Origin: Petrolisthes cinctipes
Taxonomy: Eukaryota; Arthropoda; Malacostraca; Decapoda; Porcellanidae
DNA length: 64,000 bases
Assembly (NCBI GenBank): GCA_033782935.1
Contig: JAWQEG010000710.1
Span: 1,674,001-1,738,000, forward strand
Direction: 5' to 3'
Below, in pieces: positions 24,683 to 39,700 of this stretch. Each line of letters starts with the position of its first letter. The stretch's first letter is position 1. The position numbers were made by a program, and so were the translations under genes. The notes under the pieces are model-generated. The model did no database searches, was not told where the DNA came from, and saw nothing but the letters and a program-made list of their open reading frames with translations.

Positions 24683-27600
24683 CATGTTTTGGGTCTGTAT
24701 GTTGAAAACATTCTAACTAGGAGTAGACATGTACAGATCGCTTCTAGGACCCAAAAATACCGAATTTTCGAGTGTTTTGAGCCTGAATTTGAGATATAAA
24801 CGGGTACAGAAGATGCATGCACATATCGACTTTGGACACTTAAAATATCGATTTTTAGCATGTTTTGAACCTATATTTTTAAAACATTCTAGTACTGAGT
24901 AGGCATGTACAGATCGCTTCTGGGACCCCAAAATATCGAATTTTCGGGTGTTTGGAGCCTGAATTTGAGATATAAACGGGTACAGAAGATGCATGCATGC
25001 AGTATGTTTTGGGCCTGTATTTTGAAAATACTCTAACACGGAGTAGGCATGTACAGTTCGCTTCTGGGACCCCAAAATATCGAATTTTCGGGTGTTTTGG
25101 GACTGAATTTGAGATATCGACTTTGGGCACCTAAATTATCGATTTTTAGTATGTTTTGGGCCTATATTTTGAAAATATTCTAGCACTAAGTAAGCATGTA
25201 CAGATTGCTTCTGAGACCCAAAAATATCGGATTTTCGGGTGTTTTGAGGTTGAATTTGGGATTTAAACGGGTGCAGAAGATGCATACACATATTGACTTT
25301 GGTTACCTAAAATATCGATTTTTAGCATGTTTTGAGCCTATATTTTGAAAACATTCTATCACTGAGTAGGCATGTACAGATCGCTTCTGGGACCCAAAAA
25401 TATCGAATTTTCGGGTGTTTTGAGGTTGAACTTGGGATATAAACGGGTGCAGAAGATGCATACACATATTGACTTTAGTCACCTAAAATATCGATTTTCA
25501 GCATGTTTTTGGACTGTATTTTGAAAATACTCTAACACAGAGTAGGCAAGTACAGATCGCTTCTGGGACTCGAAAATATCAAATTTTCGTGTGTTTTGGG
25601 ACTGAATTTGAGATATCTACTTCGGGCACTTAAAATATCGATTTTTAGCAAGTTTTGGGCCTATATTTTGAGAATATTGTAGCACTAAGTATTCATGCAC
25701 AGATCACTTCTGGGACCCCACAATATCGAATTTTCGGGTGTTTTGAGCCTGAATTTGAGATATAAACGGGTACAGAAGATTCATGCACATATCGACTTTA
25801 GACACTTAAAATATCGATTTTTAGCATGTTTTGAGCCTATATTTTGAAAACATTCTAGCACTGAGTAGGCATGAACAGAATGCTTCTGGGACCCAAAAAT
25901 AGAGAATTTTCGGGTGTTTTAATGTTGAAATTATGATATAAACGAGTGCATAGGATGCATACACATATTGACTTTGGGCACATAAAATATCGATTTTCAG
26001 CATGTTTTGTGCCTGTATCTGAGTAGGCATGTACAGATCGCTTCTGGGACCCCAAAATATCAAATTTTCGTGTGTTTGGAGCCTGAATTTGAGATATAAA
26101 CGGGTACAGAAGATGCATGCACATATCGACTTTTGGGCACCTAAAATATCGATTTTCAGTATGTTTTGGGCCTGTATATTGAAAATACTCGAACGCGGAC
26201 TAGGCATGTACAGATCGCTTCTGGGACCCCAAAATATCGAATTTTCGGGTGTTTTGGGCCTGAATTTGAGATATCGACTTTGGGCAGCTAAAATATCGAT
26301 TTTCAGCATGTTTTGGGCTTGTATTTTGAAAATACTCTGACACGGAGTAGGCATGTACAGATCGCTTCTGGGACCCCAAAATATTGAATTTTCGGGTGTT
26401 TTGAGCCTGAATTTACGATATAAACGGGTACTGAAGATGCATGCACATATTGACTTTTGGGCACCTAAAATATCGATTTTGAGCATGTTTTGGGTCTGTA
26501 TCTTGAAAACATTCTAACTAGGCGTAGGCATGTACAGATCGCTTCTAGGACCCAAAAATACCGAATTTTCGGGTGTTTTGAGCCTGAATTTGAGATATAA
26601 ACGGGTAGAAAAGATGCATGCACATATCGACTTTTGGGCACCTAAAAGATCGATTTTCAGTATGTTTTGGGCCTGTAATTTGAAAATACTCTAACACAGA
26701 GTAAGCATGTACAGATCGCTTCTGGGACCATAAAATATCGAATTTTCGGGGGTTTTGGGCCTGAATTTGAGATATCGACTTTGGGCACCTAAAATATCGA
26801 TTTTTAGCATGTTTTGGGCTTATTTTTTGAAAATATTCTAGCACTGAGTAGGCATGTACAGATCGCTTCTGGGACCCCAAAATATCGAATTTTCGGGTGT
26901 TTTGAGCCTGAATTTGAGATATAAACGGGTACAGAATATGCATGCACATATTGACTTTCGGCACCTAAAATCTCGATTTTCAGCATGTTTTGGGCCTGAA
27001 AATTGAAAATTCTCTAACACGGAGTAGGCATGTACATATCGCTTCTGGGACCCCAAAATATCGAATTTTCGTTTGTTTTGAGCCTGAATTTGAGATATAA
27101 ACGGGTACAGAAGAAGCATGCACATATCGACTTTTGGGCACCTAAAATATCGATTTTGAGCATGTTTTGGGTCTGGATCTTGAAAACATTCTAACTAGGA
27201 GTAGGCATGTACAGATCGCTTGTAGGACCCAAAAATACCGAATTTTCGGGTGTTTTGAGCCTGAATTTGAGATATAAACGGGTACAGAAGATGCATGCAC
27301 ATATCGACTTTAGACACTTAAAATATCGATTTTTAGCATGTTTTGAGCCTATATATTGAAAAAATTCTAGCACTGAGTAGGCTTTTTTAGATCGCTTGTG
27401 GGACCCAAAAATATCGAATTTTCGGGTGTTTTGAGGTTGAATTTGGAATATAAACGGGTGCAGAAGATGCATACACATATTGACTTTTAGCACCTAAAAT
27501 ATCGATTTTCAGCATGTTTTGGGCCTGTATCTGAGAAGGCATGTACAGATCGTTTCTGGGACCCCAAAATATCGAATTTTCGGGTGTTTGGAGCCTGAAT

Positions 27601-27848
27601 TTGAGATATAAACGGGTACAGAATATGCATTCACATATCGACTTTTAGGCACCTAAAAGATCGATTTTCAGTATGTTTTGGGCCTGTATTTTGAAAATAC
27701 TGTAACATGGAGTAGGTATGTACAGATCGCTTCTGGGACCCCAAAATATCGAATTTTCGGGTGTTTTGAGCCTGAATTTGAGATATAAACGGGTACTGAA
27801 GATGCATGAACATATCGACTTTTGGGCACCTAAAATATAGATTTTGAG
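24683..27848 (+). repeat. Block D duplication, copy 1: 19 monomers, 3,166 bp
   Basis: Monomer lengths in order are 176, 144, 147, 176, 176, 147, 176, 176, 159, 147, 177, 177, 147, 176, 177, 176, 176, 159, 177. The copy starts with the AAAATATAGATTTTGAGCATG variant and GTATGTTGAAAACATTC. The whole series recurs from 27,849. The 144-bp monomer (24,859-25,002) has the same junction as those of block A. Confidence 0.88.
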
Positions 27849-30800
27849 CATGTTTTGGGTCTGTATGTTGAAAACATTCTAACTAGGAGTAGACATGTAC
27901 AGATCGCTTCTAGGACCCAAAAATACCGAATTTTCGAGTGTTTTGAGCCTGAATTTGAGATATAAACGGGTACAGAAGATGCATGCACATATCGACTTTG
28001 GACACTTAAAATATCGATTTTTAGCATGTTTTGAACCTATATTTTTAAAACATTCTAGTACTGAGTAGGCATGTACAGATCGCTTCTGGGACCCCAAAAT
28101 ATCTAATTTTCGGGTGTTTGGAGCCTGAATTTGAGATATAAACGGGTACAGAAGATGCATGCATGCAGTATGTTTTGTCCCTGTATTTTGAAAATACTCT
28201 AACACGGAGTAGGCATGTACAGTTCGCTTCTGGGACCCCAAAATATCGAATTTTCGGGGGTTTTGGGACTGAATTTGAGATATCGACTTTGGGCACCTAA
28301 ATTATCGATTTTTAGTATGTTTTGGGCCTATATTTTGAAAATATTCTAGCACTAAGTAGGCATGTACAGATTGCTTCTGAGACCCAAAAATATCGGATTT
28401 TCGGGTGTTTTGAGGTTGAATTTGGGATTTAAACGGGTGCAGAAGATGCATACACATATTGACTTTGGTTACCTAAAATATCGATTTTTAGCATGTTTTG
28501 AGCCTATATTTTGAAAACATTCTATCACTGAGTAGGCATGTACAGATCGCTTCTGGGACCCAAAAATATCGAATTTTCGGGTGTTTTGAGGTTGAACTTG
28601 GGATATAAACGGGTGCAGAAGATGCATACACATATTGACTTTAGTCAACTAAAATATCGATTTTCAGCATGTTTTTGGACTGTATTTTGAAAATACTCTA
28701 ACACAGAGTAGGCAAGTACAGATCGCTTCTGGGACTCGAAAATATCAAATTTTCGTGTGTTTTGGGACTGAATTTGAGATATCTACTTCGGGCACTTAAA
28801 ATATCGATTTTTAGCAAGTTTTGGGCCTATATTTTGAGAATATTGTAGCACTAAGTATTCATGCACAGATCACTTCTGGGACCCCACAATATCGAATTTT
28901 CGGGTGTTTTGAGCCTGAATTTGAGATATAAACGGGTACAGAAGATTCATGCACATATCGACTTTAGACACTTAAAATATCGATTTTTAGCATGTTTTGA
29001 GCCTATATTTTGAAAACATTCTAGCACTGAGTAGGCATGAACAGAATGCTTCTGGGACCCAAAAATAGAGAATTTTCGGGTGTTTTAATGTTGAAATTAT
29101 GATATAAACGAGTGCATAGGATGCATACACATATTGACTTTGGGCACATAAAATATCGATTTTCAGCATGTTTTGTGCCTGTATCTGAGTAGGCATGTAC
29201 AGATCGCTTCTGGGACCCCAAAATATCAAATTTTCGTGTGTTTGGAGCCTGAATTTGAGATATAAACGGGTACAGAAGATGCATGCACATATCGACTTCT
29301 GGGCACCTAAAATATCGATTTTCAGTATGTTTTGGGCCTGTATATTGAAAATACTCTAACGCGGACTAGGCATGTACAGATCGATTCTGGGACCCCAAAA
29401 TATCGAATTTTCGGGTGTTTTGGGCCTGAATTTGAGATATCGACTTTGGGCAGCTAAAATATCGATTTTCAGCATGTTTTGGGCTTGTATTTTGAAAATA
29501 CTCTGACACGGAGTAGGCATGTACAGATCGCTTCTGGGACCCCAAAATATTGAATTTTCGGGTGTTTTGAGCCTGAATTTACGATATAAACGGGTACTGA
29601 AGATGCATGCACATATTGACTTTTGGGCACCTAAAATATCGATTTTGAGCATGTTTTGGGTCTGTATCTTGAAAACATTCTAACTAGGCGTAGGAATGTA
29701 CAGATCGCTTCTAGGACCCAAAAATACCGAATTTTCGGGTGTTTTGAGCCTGAATTTGAGATATAGACGGGTACAGAAGATTCATGCACATATCTAATTT
29801 GGACACTTAAAATATAGATTTTTAGCATGTTTTGAGCTTATATTTTGAAAACATTCTAGCACTGTGTAGGCATGTACAGATCGCTTCAGGGACCCCAAAA
29901 CATCGAATTTTCGGAAGTTTTGAGGTTGAATTTGGGATATAAACGGGTGCAGAAGATGCATACACACATAAACTTTGGGCACCTAAAATATCGATTTTCA
30001 GTATGTTTTGGGCCTGTATTTTAAAAATACTCTAATACAGAGTTGGCATGTACAGATCGCTTGTGGGACCCCAAAATATCGAATTTTCGGGTGTTTTAAG
30101 CCTGAATTTGAGATATAAACGGGTAGAAAAGATGCATGCACATATCGACTTTTGGGCACCTAAAAGATCGATTTTCTGTATGTTTTGGGCCTGTAATTTG
30201 AAAATACTCTAACACAGAGTAAGCATGTACAGATCGCTTCTGGGACCATAAAATATCGAATTTTCGGGTGTTTTGGGCCTGAATTTGAGATATCGACTTT
30301 GGGCACCTAAAATATAGATTTTTAGCATGTTTTGGGCTTATTTTTTGAAAATATTCTAGCACTGAGTAGGCATGTACAGATCGCTTCTGGGACCCCAAAA
30401 TATCGAATTTTCGGGTGTTTTGAGCCTGAATTTGAGATATAAACGGGTACAGAATATGCATGCACATATTGACTTTCGGCACCTAAAATATCGATTTTCA
30501 GCATGTTTTGGGCCTGAAAATTGAAAATTCTCTAACACGGAGTAGGCATGTACATATCGCTTCTGGGACCCCAAAATATCGAATTTTCGTTTGTTTTGAG
30601 CCTGAATTTGAGATATAAACGGGTACAGAAGAAGCATGCACATATCGACTTTTGGGCACCTAAAATATCGATTTTGAGCATGTTTTGGGTCTGTATTTAG
30701 AAAACATTCTAACTAGGAGTAGGCATGTACAGATCGCTTGTAGGACCCAAAAATACCGAATTTTCGGGTGTTTTGAGCCTGAATTTGAGATATAAACGGG

Positions 30801-31366
30801 TACAGAAGATGCATGCACATATCGACTTTAGACACTTAAAATATCGATTTTTAGCATGTTTTGAGCCTATATATTGAAAAAATTCTAGCACTGAGTAGGC
30901 TTTTTTAGATCGCTTGTGGGACCCAAAAATATCGAATTTTCGGGTGTTTTGAGGTTGAATTTGGAATATAAACGGGTGCAGAAGATGCATACACATATTG
31001 ACTTTTAGCACCTAAAATATCGATTTTCACCATGTTTTGGGCCTGTATCTGAGAAGGCATGTACAGATCGTTTCTGGGACCCCAAAATATCGAATTTTCG
31101 GGTGTTTGGAGCCTGAATTTGAGATATAAACGTGTACAGAATATGCATTCACATATCGACTTTTAGGCACCTAAAAGATCGATTTTCAGTATGTTTTGGG
31201 CCTGTATTTTGAAAATACTGTAACATGGAGTAGGTATGTACAGATCGCTTCTGGGACCCCAAAATATCGAATTTTCGGGTGTTTTGAGCCTGAATTTGAG
31301 ATATAAACGGGTACTGAAGATGCATGAACATATCGACTTTTGGGCACCTAAAATATCGATTTTGAG
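27849..31366 (+). repeat. Block D duplication, copy 2: 21 monomers, 3,518 bp
   Basis: It matches copy 1 at a shift of 3,166 bp from 27,849 to about 29,650, then at 3,518 bp from about 30,179 to 31,366. The 352-bp difference is two monomers at 29,650-30,178. Private variants are shared, for example GAACAGAATGCTTCTGGGAC (25,874 and 29,040) and GTAGGCTTTTTTAGATCGC (27,377 and 30,895). Divergence by eye is low (a few differences per kb). Confidence 0.88.
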
Positions 31367-33790
31367 CATGTTTTTGGTCTGTATCTTGAAAACAATCTAA
31401 CTAGAAGTAGACATGTACAGATCGCTTCTAGGACCCAAAAACACCGAATTTACGGGTATTTTTAGCCTGAATTTGAGATATAAACTGGTACAGAAGATTC
31501 ATGCACATATCGACTTTGGACACTTAAAATATCGATTTTCAGCATGTTTTGGGCCTGTCTCTGAGTAGGCATGAACAGATCGTTTCTTGGACCACAAAAT
31601 ATCGAATTTTCGGGTTATTGTAGCCTGAATTTGAGATATAAACGGGTACAGAAGATGCATGCACATATCGACTTTTGGGCACCTAAAAGATCGATTTTCA
31701 GTATGCTTATGGCCTGTATTCTGAAAATACTCTAACACAGAGTAGGGATGTACAGATCGCTTCTGGGACCCCAAAATATTGAATTTTCGGATGTTTTGAG
31801 GTTGAATTTGGGATATAAATGGGTGCAGAAGATGCATACCCATATTAACTTTGGGCACCTAAAATATCGATTTTCAGTATGTATTGGGCCTGTATTTTGA
31901 AAATACTCTAACACGGAGTAGGCATGTACAGATCGCTTCTGGGACCCCAAAATATTGAATTTTCCGGTGTTTTCGGCATGAATTTGAGATATTGACTTTG
32001 GGCACCTAAAATATCGATTTTTAGCATGTTTTAGGCCTATATTTTGAAAATATTCTAGCACTGAGTAGGCATATACAGATCGCTTCTGGGACCCCAAAAT
32101 ATCGAATTTTCGTTTTTTTTTAGCCTGAATTTGAGATATAAACGGGTACAGAAGATGCATGCACATATTGACTTTGGGCACCTAAAATATCGATTTTCAG
32201 CATGTTTTGGTCCTGTATTATGAAAATACTCTAACAAGGAGTAGGAATGTACTGATCGCTTCTGGGACCCCAAAATATCGAATTTTCGGGTGTTTTAAGC
32301 CTGAATTTGATATATAAACGGGTACTGAAGATGCATGCACATTTCGACTTTTGGGGACCTAAAATATCGGTTTTGAGCATGTTTTGGGTCTGTATCTTGA
32401 AAACATTCTAACTAGGAGTAGGCATGTACAGATTGCTTCTAGGACCCAAAAATACCGAATTTTCGGGTGTTTTGAGCGTGAATTTGAGATAATAACGGGT
32501 ACAGAATATGCATGCACATATTGACTTTGGGCACTTATAATATCGATTTTCAGCATGTTTTGGGCTTGTATTTTGAAAATACTCTAACACGGATTAGGCA
32601 TGTACAGATCGATTCTGGGACCCCAAAATATCGAATTTTCGGGTGTTTTGAAGTTGAATTTGGGATATAAACGGGTGCAGAAGATGCATACACATATCAA
32701 TTTTGGGCACCTAAAATATCGATTTTCAGCATGTTTTGGGCCTGTATTTTGAAAATACTCTAACACGGAGTAGGCATGTACAGATCGCTTCTGGGACCCC
32801 AAAATATCGAATTTTCGGGTGTTTTGAGCCTTAATTTGTGATATAAACGGGTACAGAAGATGCATGCACATATCGAATTTGGACACTTAAAATATCGATT
32901 TTTAGCATGTTTTAAGCCTATATTTTGAAAACATTCTAGCACTGAGTAGGCATCTACAGACCGCGTCTGAGACCAAAAAATATCGAATTTTCGGGTGTTT
33001 TGAGGTTGAATTTATGATATAAACGGGTGCATGAGATGCATACACATCTTGACTTTGGGCACCTAAAATATCGATTTTCAGCATGTTTTGGGCCTGTATC
33101 TGAGTATGCATGTACAGATTGCCTCTGTGACCCAAAAATATCGAATTTTCGGGTGTTTTGAGCCTGAATTTGGGATATAAATGTGTACAGAAGATGCATG
33201 CACATATTGACTTTGGGCACCTAAAATATCGATTTTCAGCATGTTTTGGGCCTGTATTTTGAAAATATTCTGACACTGAGTAGGCATGTACATATCGCTT
33301 CTGGGACCCAAAAATATTGATTTTTCGGGTGTTTTGAACCTGAATTTGATATATAAACGGGTACAGAAGATACATGCACATATCGACTTTGGGCACTTAT
33401 AATATCGATTTTTAACATATTTTGGGCCAGTATTTTGAAAATATTTTATTACTGAGTAGGCATGTACAGGTCGCTTCTGCACCCCAAAAATATCGAATTT
33501 TCGTGTGTTTTTAGCCTGAATTTGAGATATTACCGGGTACTGAAGATGCTTGAACATAAAATATCGATTTTCTGCATGTATTGGACTTGTATTATGAAAA
33601 TATTCTGTTACTGAGTAGGCATGTACAGATCGCTTCTGGGACCCCAAAATATTGAATTTTCGGGTGTTTTGAGCCTGAATTTGAGATATAAACGGGTACA
33701 GAAAATACATGCACATATTGACTTTGGGCACCTAAAATATCGATTTTCAGCATGTTTTGGGCTTATATTTTGAAAATATTCTAGCACTGA
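31367..33790 (+). repeat. Block D remainder: diverged monomers
   Basis: Monomers here do not continue the 3.2-3.5 kb duplication and have many private changes, including TTCGTTTTTTTTTAGCC near 32,110, a run unlike the rest. A 159-bp monomer at 33,416-33,574 has lost most of the CATATCGACTTTGGG segment (GCTTGAACATAAAATATCG). The GTATCTGAGTA(G/T)GC class occurs near 31,557 and 33,097. No gene or RNA is visible. Confidence 0.8.
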
Positions 33791-36700
33791 GTAGGCATGC
33801 ACAGATCGCTTCTGGGACCCAAAAATATCGAATTTTCGAGTGTTTTGAGGCTGAATTTGGGATGTAAACGGGTACAGAAGATTCATACACATATTGACTT
33901 TGGGCATCGAAAATATTGATTTTAGCATGATTTGGGCCTGTATTTTGAAAATACTCTAAAACGGAGTAGGCATATCCAGATCACTTCTGGGACCCCAAAA
34001 TATCGAATTTTCGGGTGTTTTGAGCCTGAATTTGAGATATAAACGGGTACCGAAGATGCATGCACATATCGACTTTGGACACTTAAAATATCGATTTTCA
34101 GTATGTTTTGGGCCTGTATTTTGAAAATACTCTAACACGGAGTAGGCATGTACAGATCGCTTCTGGGACCCCAAAATATCGAATTTTCGGGTGTTTTGGG
34201 CCTGAATTTGAGATATCGACTTTGGGCACCTAAAATATCGATTTTTAGCATGTTTAGGGCCTATATTTTGAAAATATTCTAGCACTGAGTAGGCATGTAA
34301 AGATCGCTTCTGGGACCCCAAAATATCGAATTTTCGGGTGTTTGGAGCATGAATTTGAGGTATAAACGGGTACAGAAGATGCATGCACATATCGACTTTG
34401 GACACTTAAAATATCGATTTTTAGCATGTTTTGGGCCTGTATTTTGAAAATACTCTAACACTGAGTAGGCAAGTACAAATCGCTTCTAGGACCCCAAAAT
34501 ATCGAATTTTCGGTGTTTGGAGCCTGAATTTGAGATATAAACGGGTACAGAAGATGCATCCACATATCGACTTTTGGGCACCTAAAAGATCGATTTTCAG
34601 TATGTTTTGGGCCTGTATATTAAAAATACTCTAACACGGAGTGAGCATGTTAAGATCGCTTCTGGGACCCCAAAATATCGAATTTTCGGGTGTTTTGAGC
34701 CTGAATTTGAGATAACGACTTTATGCACCTAAAATGTCGATTTTTAGCATGTTTTAGGCCTATATTTTGAAAATATTCTAGCACTGAGTAGGCATGAACA
34801 GATCGCTTCTGGGACCCCAAAATATCGAATTTTCGGATGTTGTGAGCCTGAATTTGAGATATAAACATGTACAGAAAATGCATGCACATATTGACTTTAT
34901 GCACCTAAAATATCGATTTTTAGCATGTTTTGGGCCTATATTTTGAAAATATTCTAGCACTGAGTAGGCATGAACAGATCGCTTCTGGGACCAAAAAATA
35001 TAGAATTTTCGGGGGTTTTGAGTTTAAATTTGCGATATAAACGGGTGCAGAAGATGCATACACATATTGACTTTGGGCACTTAAAATATCGATTTTCAGT
35101 ATGTTTTGGGCCTGTATTTTGAAAATACTCTAACACAGAGTAGGCATGTACAGATCGCTTCTGGGACCCCAAAATATCGAATTTTCGGGTGTTTTGGGGC
35201 TGAATCTGAGATATCGACTTTGGGCACCTAAAATATAGATTTTTAGCATGTTTTGGGCCTATATTTTGAAAAAATTAAAGCACTGAGTAGGCATGTACAG
35301 ATCGCTTCTGGGACCCCAAAATATCAAATTTTCGGGTGTTTTGAGCCTGAATTTGAGATATAAACGGGTACAGAAAATGTATGCACATATTGACTTTGGG
35401 CACCTAAAAGATCGATTTTCATTATGTTTTGGGCCTGAATTTTGAAAATACTCTAACACGGAGTAAGCATGTACAGTTCGCTTCTGGAACCCCAAAATAT
35501 CGAATTTTCGGTAGTTTTGGGCCTGAATTTGAGATAACGACTTTGGGCACCTAAAATATCGATTTTTCGCATGTTTTGGGCCTGTATTTTGAAAATACTC
35601 TAACACGGAGTATGCATGTACAGATCGCTTCTAGGACCCAAAAATACCGAATTTTCGGGTTGTTTGAGCCTGAATTTGAGATATAAACGGGTACAGAAGA
35701 TGCATGCACATATCGACTTTTGGGCACCTAAAATATAGATTTTGAGCATGTTTTGGGTCTATATGTTGAAAACATTCTAACTAGGAGTAGACATGTACAG
35801 ATCGCTTCTAGGACCCAAAAATACCGAATTTTCGAGTGTTTTGAGCCTAAATTTGAGATATAAACGGGTAAAGAAGATGCATGCACATATCGACTTTGGA
35901 CACTTAAAATATCGATTTTTAGCATGTTTTGAGCCTATATTTTTAAAACATTCTAGTACTGAGTAGGCATGTACAGATCGCTTCTGGGACCCAAAAATAT
36001 CGATTTTTCGGGTGTTTTGAGGTTGAATTTGAGATATAAACGAGTACAGAAGATGCATACACATATTGACATTGGGCACCTAAAATATCGATTTTCAGCA
36101 AGTTTTGGGCCTGTATCTGAGTAGGCATGTCCAGATCGCTTGTGGGACCCCAAAATATCGAATTTTCGGGTGTTTGGAGACTGAATTTGAGATATAAACG
36201 GGTACAGAAGATGCATGCATGCAGTATGTTTTGGGCCTGTATTTTGAAAATACTCTAACACGGAGTAGGCATGTACAGTTCGCTTCTGGGACCCCAAAAT
36301 ATCGATATTTCGGGTGTTTTGGGCCTGAATTTGAGATATCGACTTTGGGCACCTAAATTATCTATTTTTAGTATGTTTTGGGCCTATATTTTGAAAATAT
36401 TCTAGCACTAAGTAGGCATGTACAGATTGCTTCTGAGACCCAAAAATATCGGATTTTCGGGTGTTTTGAGGTTGAATTTGGGATATAAACGGGTGCAGAA
36501 GATGCATACACATATTGACTTTGGTTACCTAAAATATCGATTTTTAGCATGTTTTGAGCCTATATTTTGAAAACATTCTATCACTGAGTAGGCATGTACA
36601 GATCGCTTCTTGGACCCAAAAATATCGAATTTTCGGGTGTTTTGAGGTTGAACTTGGGATATAAACGGGTGCAGAAGATGCATACACATATTGACTTTAG

Positions 36701-39700
36701 TCAACTAAAATATCGATTTTCAGCATGTTTTTGGACAGTATTTTGAAAATACTCTAACACAGAGTAGGCAAGTACAGATCGCTTCTGGGACTCTAAAATA
36801 TATAATTTTCGTGTGTTTTGGGCCTGAATTTGAGATATCTACTTCGGGCACTTAAAATATCGATTTATAGCAAGTTTTGGGCCTATATTTTGAGATATTG
36901 TAGCACTAAGTATTCATGCACAGATCACTTCTGGGACCCCACAATATCGAATTTTCGGGTGTTTTGAGCCTGAATTTGAGATATAAACGGGTACAGAAGA
37001 TTCATGCACATATCGACTTTAGACACTTAAAATATCGATTTTTAGCATGTTTTGAGCCTATATTTTGAAAACATTCTAGCACTGAGTAGGCATGTACAGA
37101 ATGCTTCTGGGACCCAAAAATAGAGAATTTTCGGGTGTTTTAATGTTGAAATTATGATATAAACGAGTGCATAGGATGCATACACATATTGACTTTGGGC
37201 ACCTAAAATATCGATTTTCAGCATGTTTTGGGCCTGTATCTGAGTATGCATGTACAGATTGCCTCTGTGACCCAAAAATATCGAATTTTCGGGTGTTTTG
37301 AGCCTGAATTTGGGATATAAATGTGTACAGAAGATGCATGCACATATTGACTTTGGGCACCTAAAATATCGATTTTCAGCATGTTTTGGGCCTGTATTTT
37401 GAAAATATTCTGACACTGAGTAGGCATGTACAGATCGCTTCTAGGACCCAAAAATATCGAATTATCGGGTGTTTTGAGGTTGAATTTGGAATAGAAACGG
37501 GTGCAGAAAATGCATACACATATTGACTTTGGTCACCTTAAATATCGATTTTCAGCATGTTTTGGGCCTGTATTTTGAAAATACTCTAACACGGAGTAGG
37601 CAAGTACAGATCCCTTCTGGGACCCCAAAATATCGAATTTTCGGGTGTTTTGGGCCTGAATTTGAGATATCGACTTTGGGCACCTAAAATATCGATTTTT
37701 AGCATGTTTAGGGCCTATATTTTGAAAATATTCTAGCACTGAGTAGGCATGTAAAGATCGCTTCTGGGACCCCAAAATATCGAATTTTCGGGTGTTTGGA
37801 GCATGAATTTGAGGTATAAACGGGTACAGAAGATGAATGCACATATCGACTTTGGACACTTAAAATATCGATTTTTAGAATGTTTTGAGTCTATGTTTTG
37901 AAAATATTCGAGATATAAACGGGTACAGAAGATGCACGCACATATTGACTTTGGGCACCTAAAATATCGATTTTCAGCATGTTTTGGGCCGGTATTTTGA
38001 AATTACTCTAACACGGAGTAGGCATGTACAGATCGCTTCTGAGACCCCAAAATATCGAGTTTTCGGGTGTTTCGAACATGAATTTAAAATATAAACGGGT
38101 ACTGAAGATGCATGCACAAATCGACTTTTGGGCACCTAAAATATCGATTTTGAGCATGTTTTGTTCTGTATTTTGAAAACATTCTAACTAGGAGTAGGAG
38201 TAGGCATGTACAGATCACTTATAGTACCCAAAAATATCGAAGTTTTGGGTGTTTTGAGCCTGAATTTGAGATATAAACGGGTTCAGAAGATGCATGCACA
38301 TATCGACTTTGGACACTTAAAATATCGATTTTTAGCATGTTTTAAGGCTATTTTTTGAAAACATTCTAGCACTTAGTAGGCATGTACAAATCGCTTTTGG
38401 GACCCAAAAATATCGAATTTTCGGATGTTTTGAGGTTGAATTTGGGATATATACGCGTGAAGAAGACGCATACACATATTGACTTTGGGCACCTAAAATA
38501 TCGATTTTCATCATATTTGGGCTTGTATCTAAGTAGGCATGTACAGATAGGTTAAGGGACCCAAAATATCGAAATTTCAGGTGTTTGGAGCCTGAATTTG
38601 AGATATAAACGGGTACAGAATATGCATGCACATATCGACTTTTGAGTACATAAAAGATCGATTTTCAGTATGTTTTGGGCATGTATTTTGAAAATACTCT
38701 AACACGGAGTAGGCATGTACAGATCGCTTATGGGACCCCAAAATATCGAATTTTCTGGTGTTTTGGGCCTGAATTTGAGATATCGACTTTGGGCACCTAA
38801 AATATAAATTTTTAGCATGTTTTGGGCCTATATTTTGAAAACATTCTAGCACTGAGTAGGCATGTACAGATCGCTTCTGGGACCCCAAAATATCGAATTT
38901 GCGGGTGTTTGGAGCCTGAATTTGAGATATAAACGGTTACAGAAGATGAATGCACATATCGACTTTTGGGCGCCTAAAATATCGATTAGGAGCATGTTTT
39001 GGGTCTGTATCTTGAAAACATTCAAACTAGGAGTAGGCATGTAATGACCGCTTCTAGGACCCCAAAATACCAATTTTTCGGGTATTTTGAGCCTCAATTA
39101 GAGATATAAACGGGTAGAGAAGAAGCATGCACATATCGACTTTGGACACTTAAAATATCGATTTTTCGCATGTTTTGAGCCTATATTTTGAAAACATTCT
39201 ATCACTGAGTAGGCATGTATAGATCGCTTCTGAGACCCAGAAATATCGAATTTTCGGGTGTCTTGAGGTTGAATTTGGGATATAAACGGGTGCAGAAGAT
39301 GCATACACATATTGACTTTGGTCACCTTAAATATCGATTTTCAGCATGTTTTGGGCCTGTATTTTGAAAATACTCTAACACGGAGTAGGCAAGTACAGAT
39401 CCCTTCTGGGACCCCAAAATATCGAATTTTCGGGTGTTTTGGGCCTGAATCTGAGGTATCGACTTTGGGCGCCTAAAATATCGATTTTTAGCATGTTTTG
39501 GGCCTATATTTTAAAAATATTCTAGCACTGAGTAGGCATGTACAGATCACTTCTGGGACCCCAAAATATCGAATTTTTGGGTGTTTTGAGCCTGAATTTG
39601 AGATATAAAGGGTACAGAAGATGCATGCACATATCGACTTTGGACACTTCAAATATCGATTTTTAGCATGTTTTGAGCCTATATTTTGAAAACATTCTAG

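Noticed and set aside
32100..32125. T-run (TTCGTTTTTTTTTAGCC) as a terminator or poly-A remnant of an inserted element
   Set aside because: It lies inside an otherwise normal monomer at the usual CGGGTGTTTTGAGCC position, so it is a local substitution or slippage variant.
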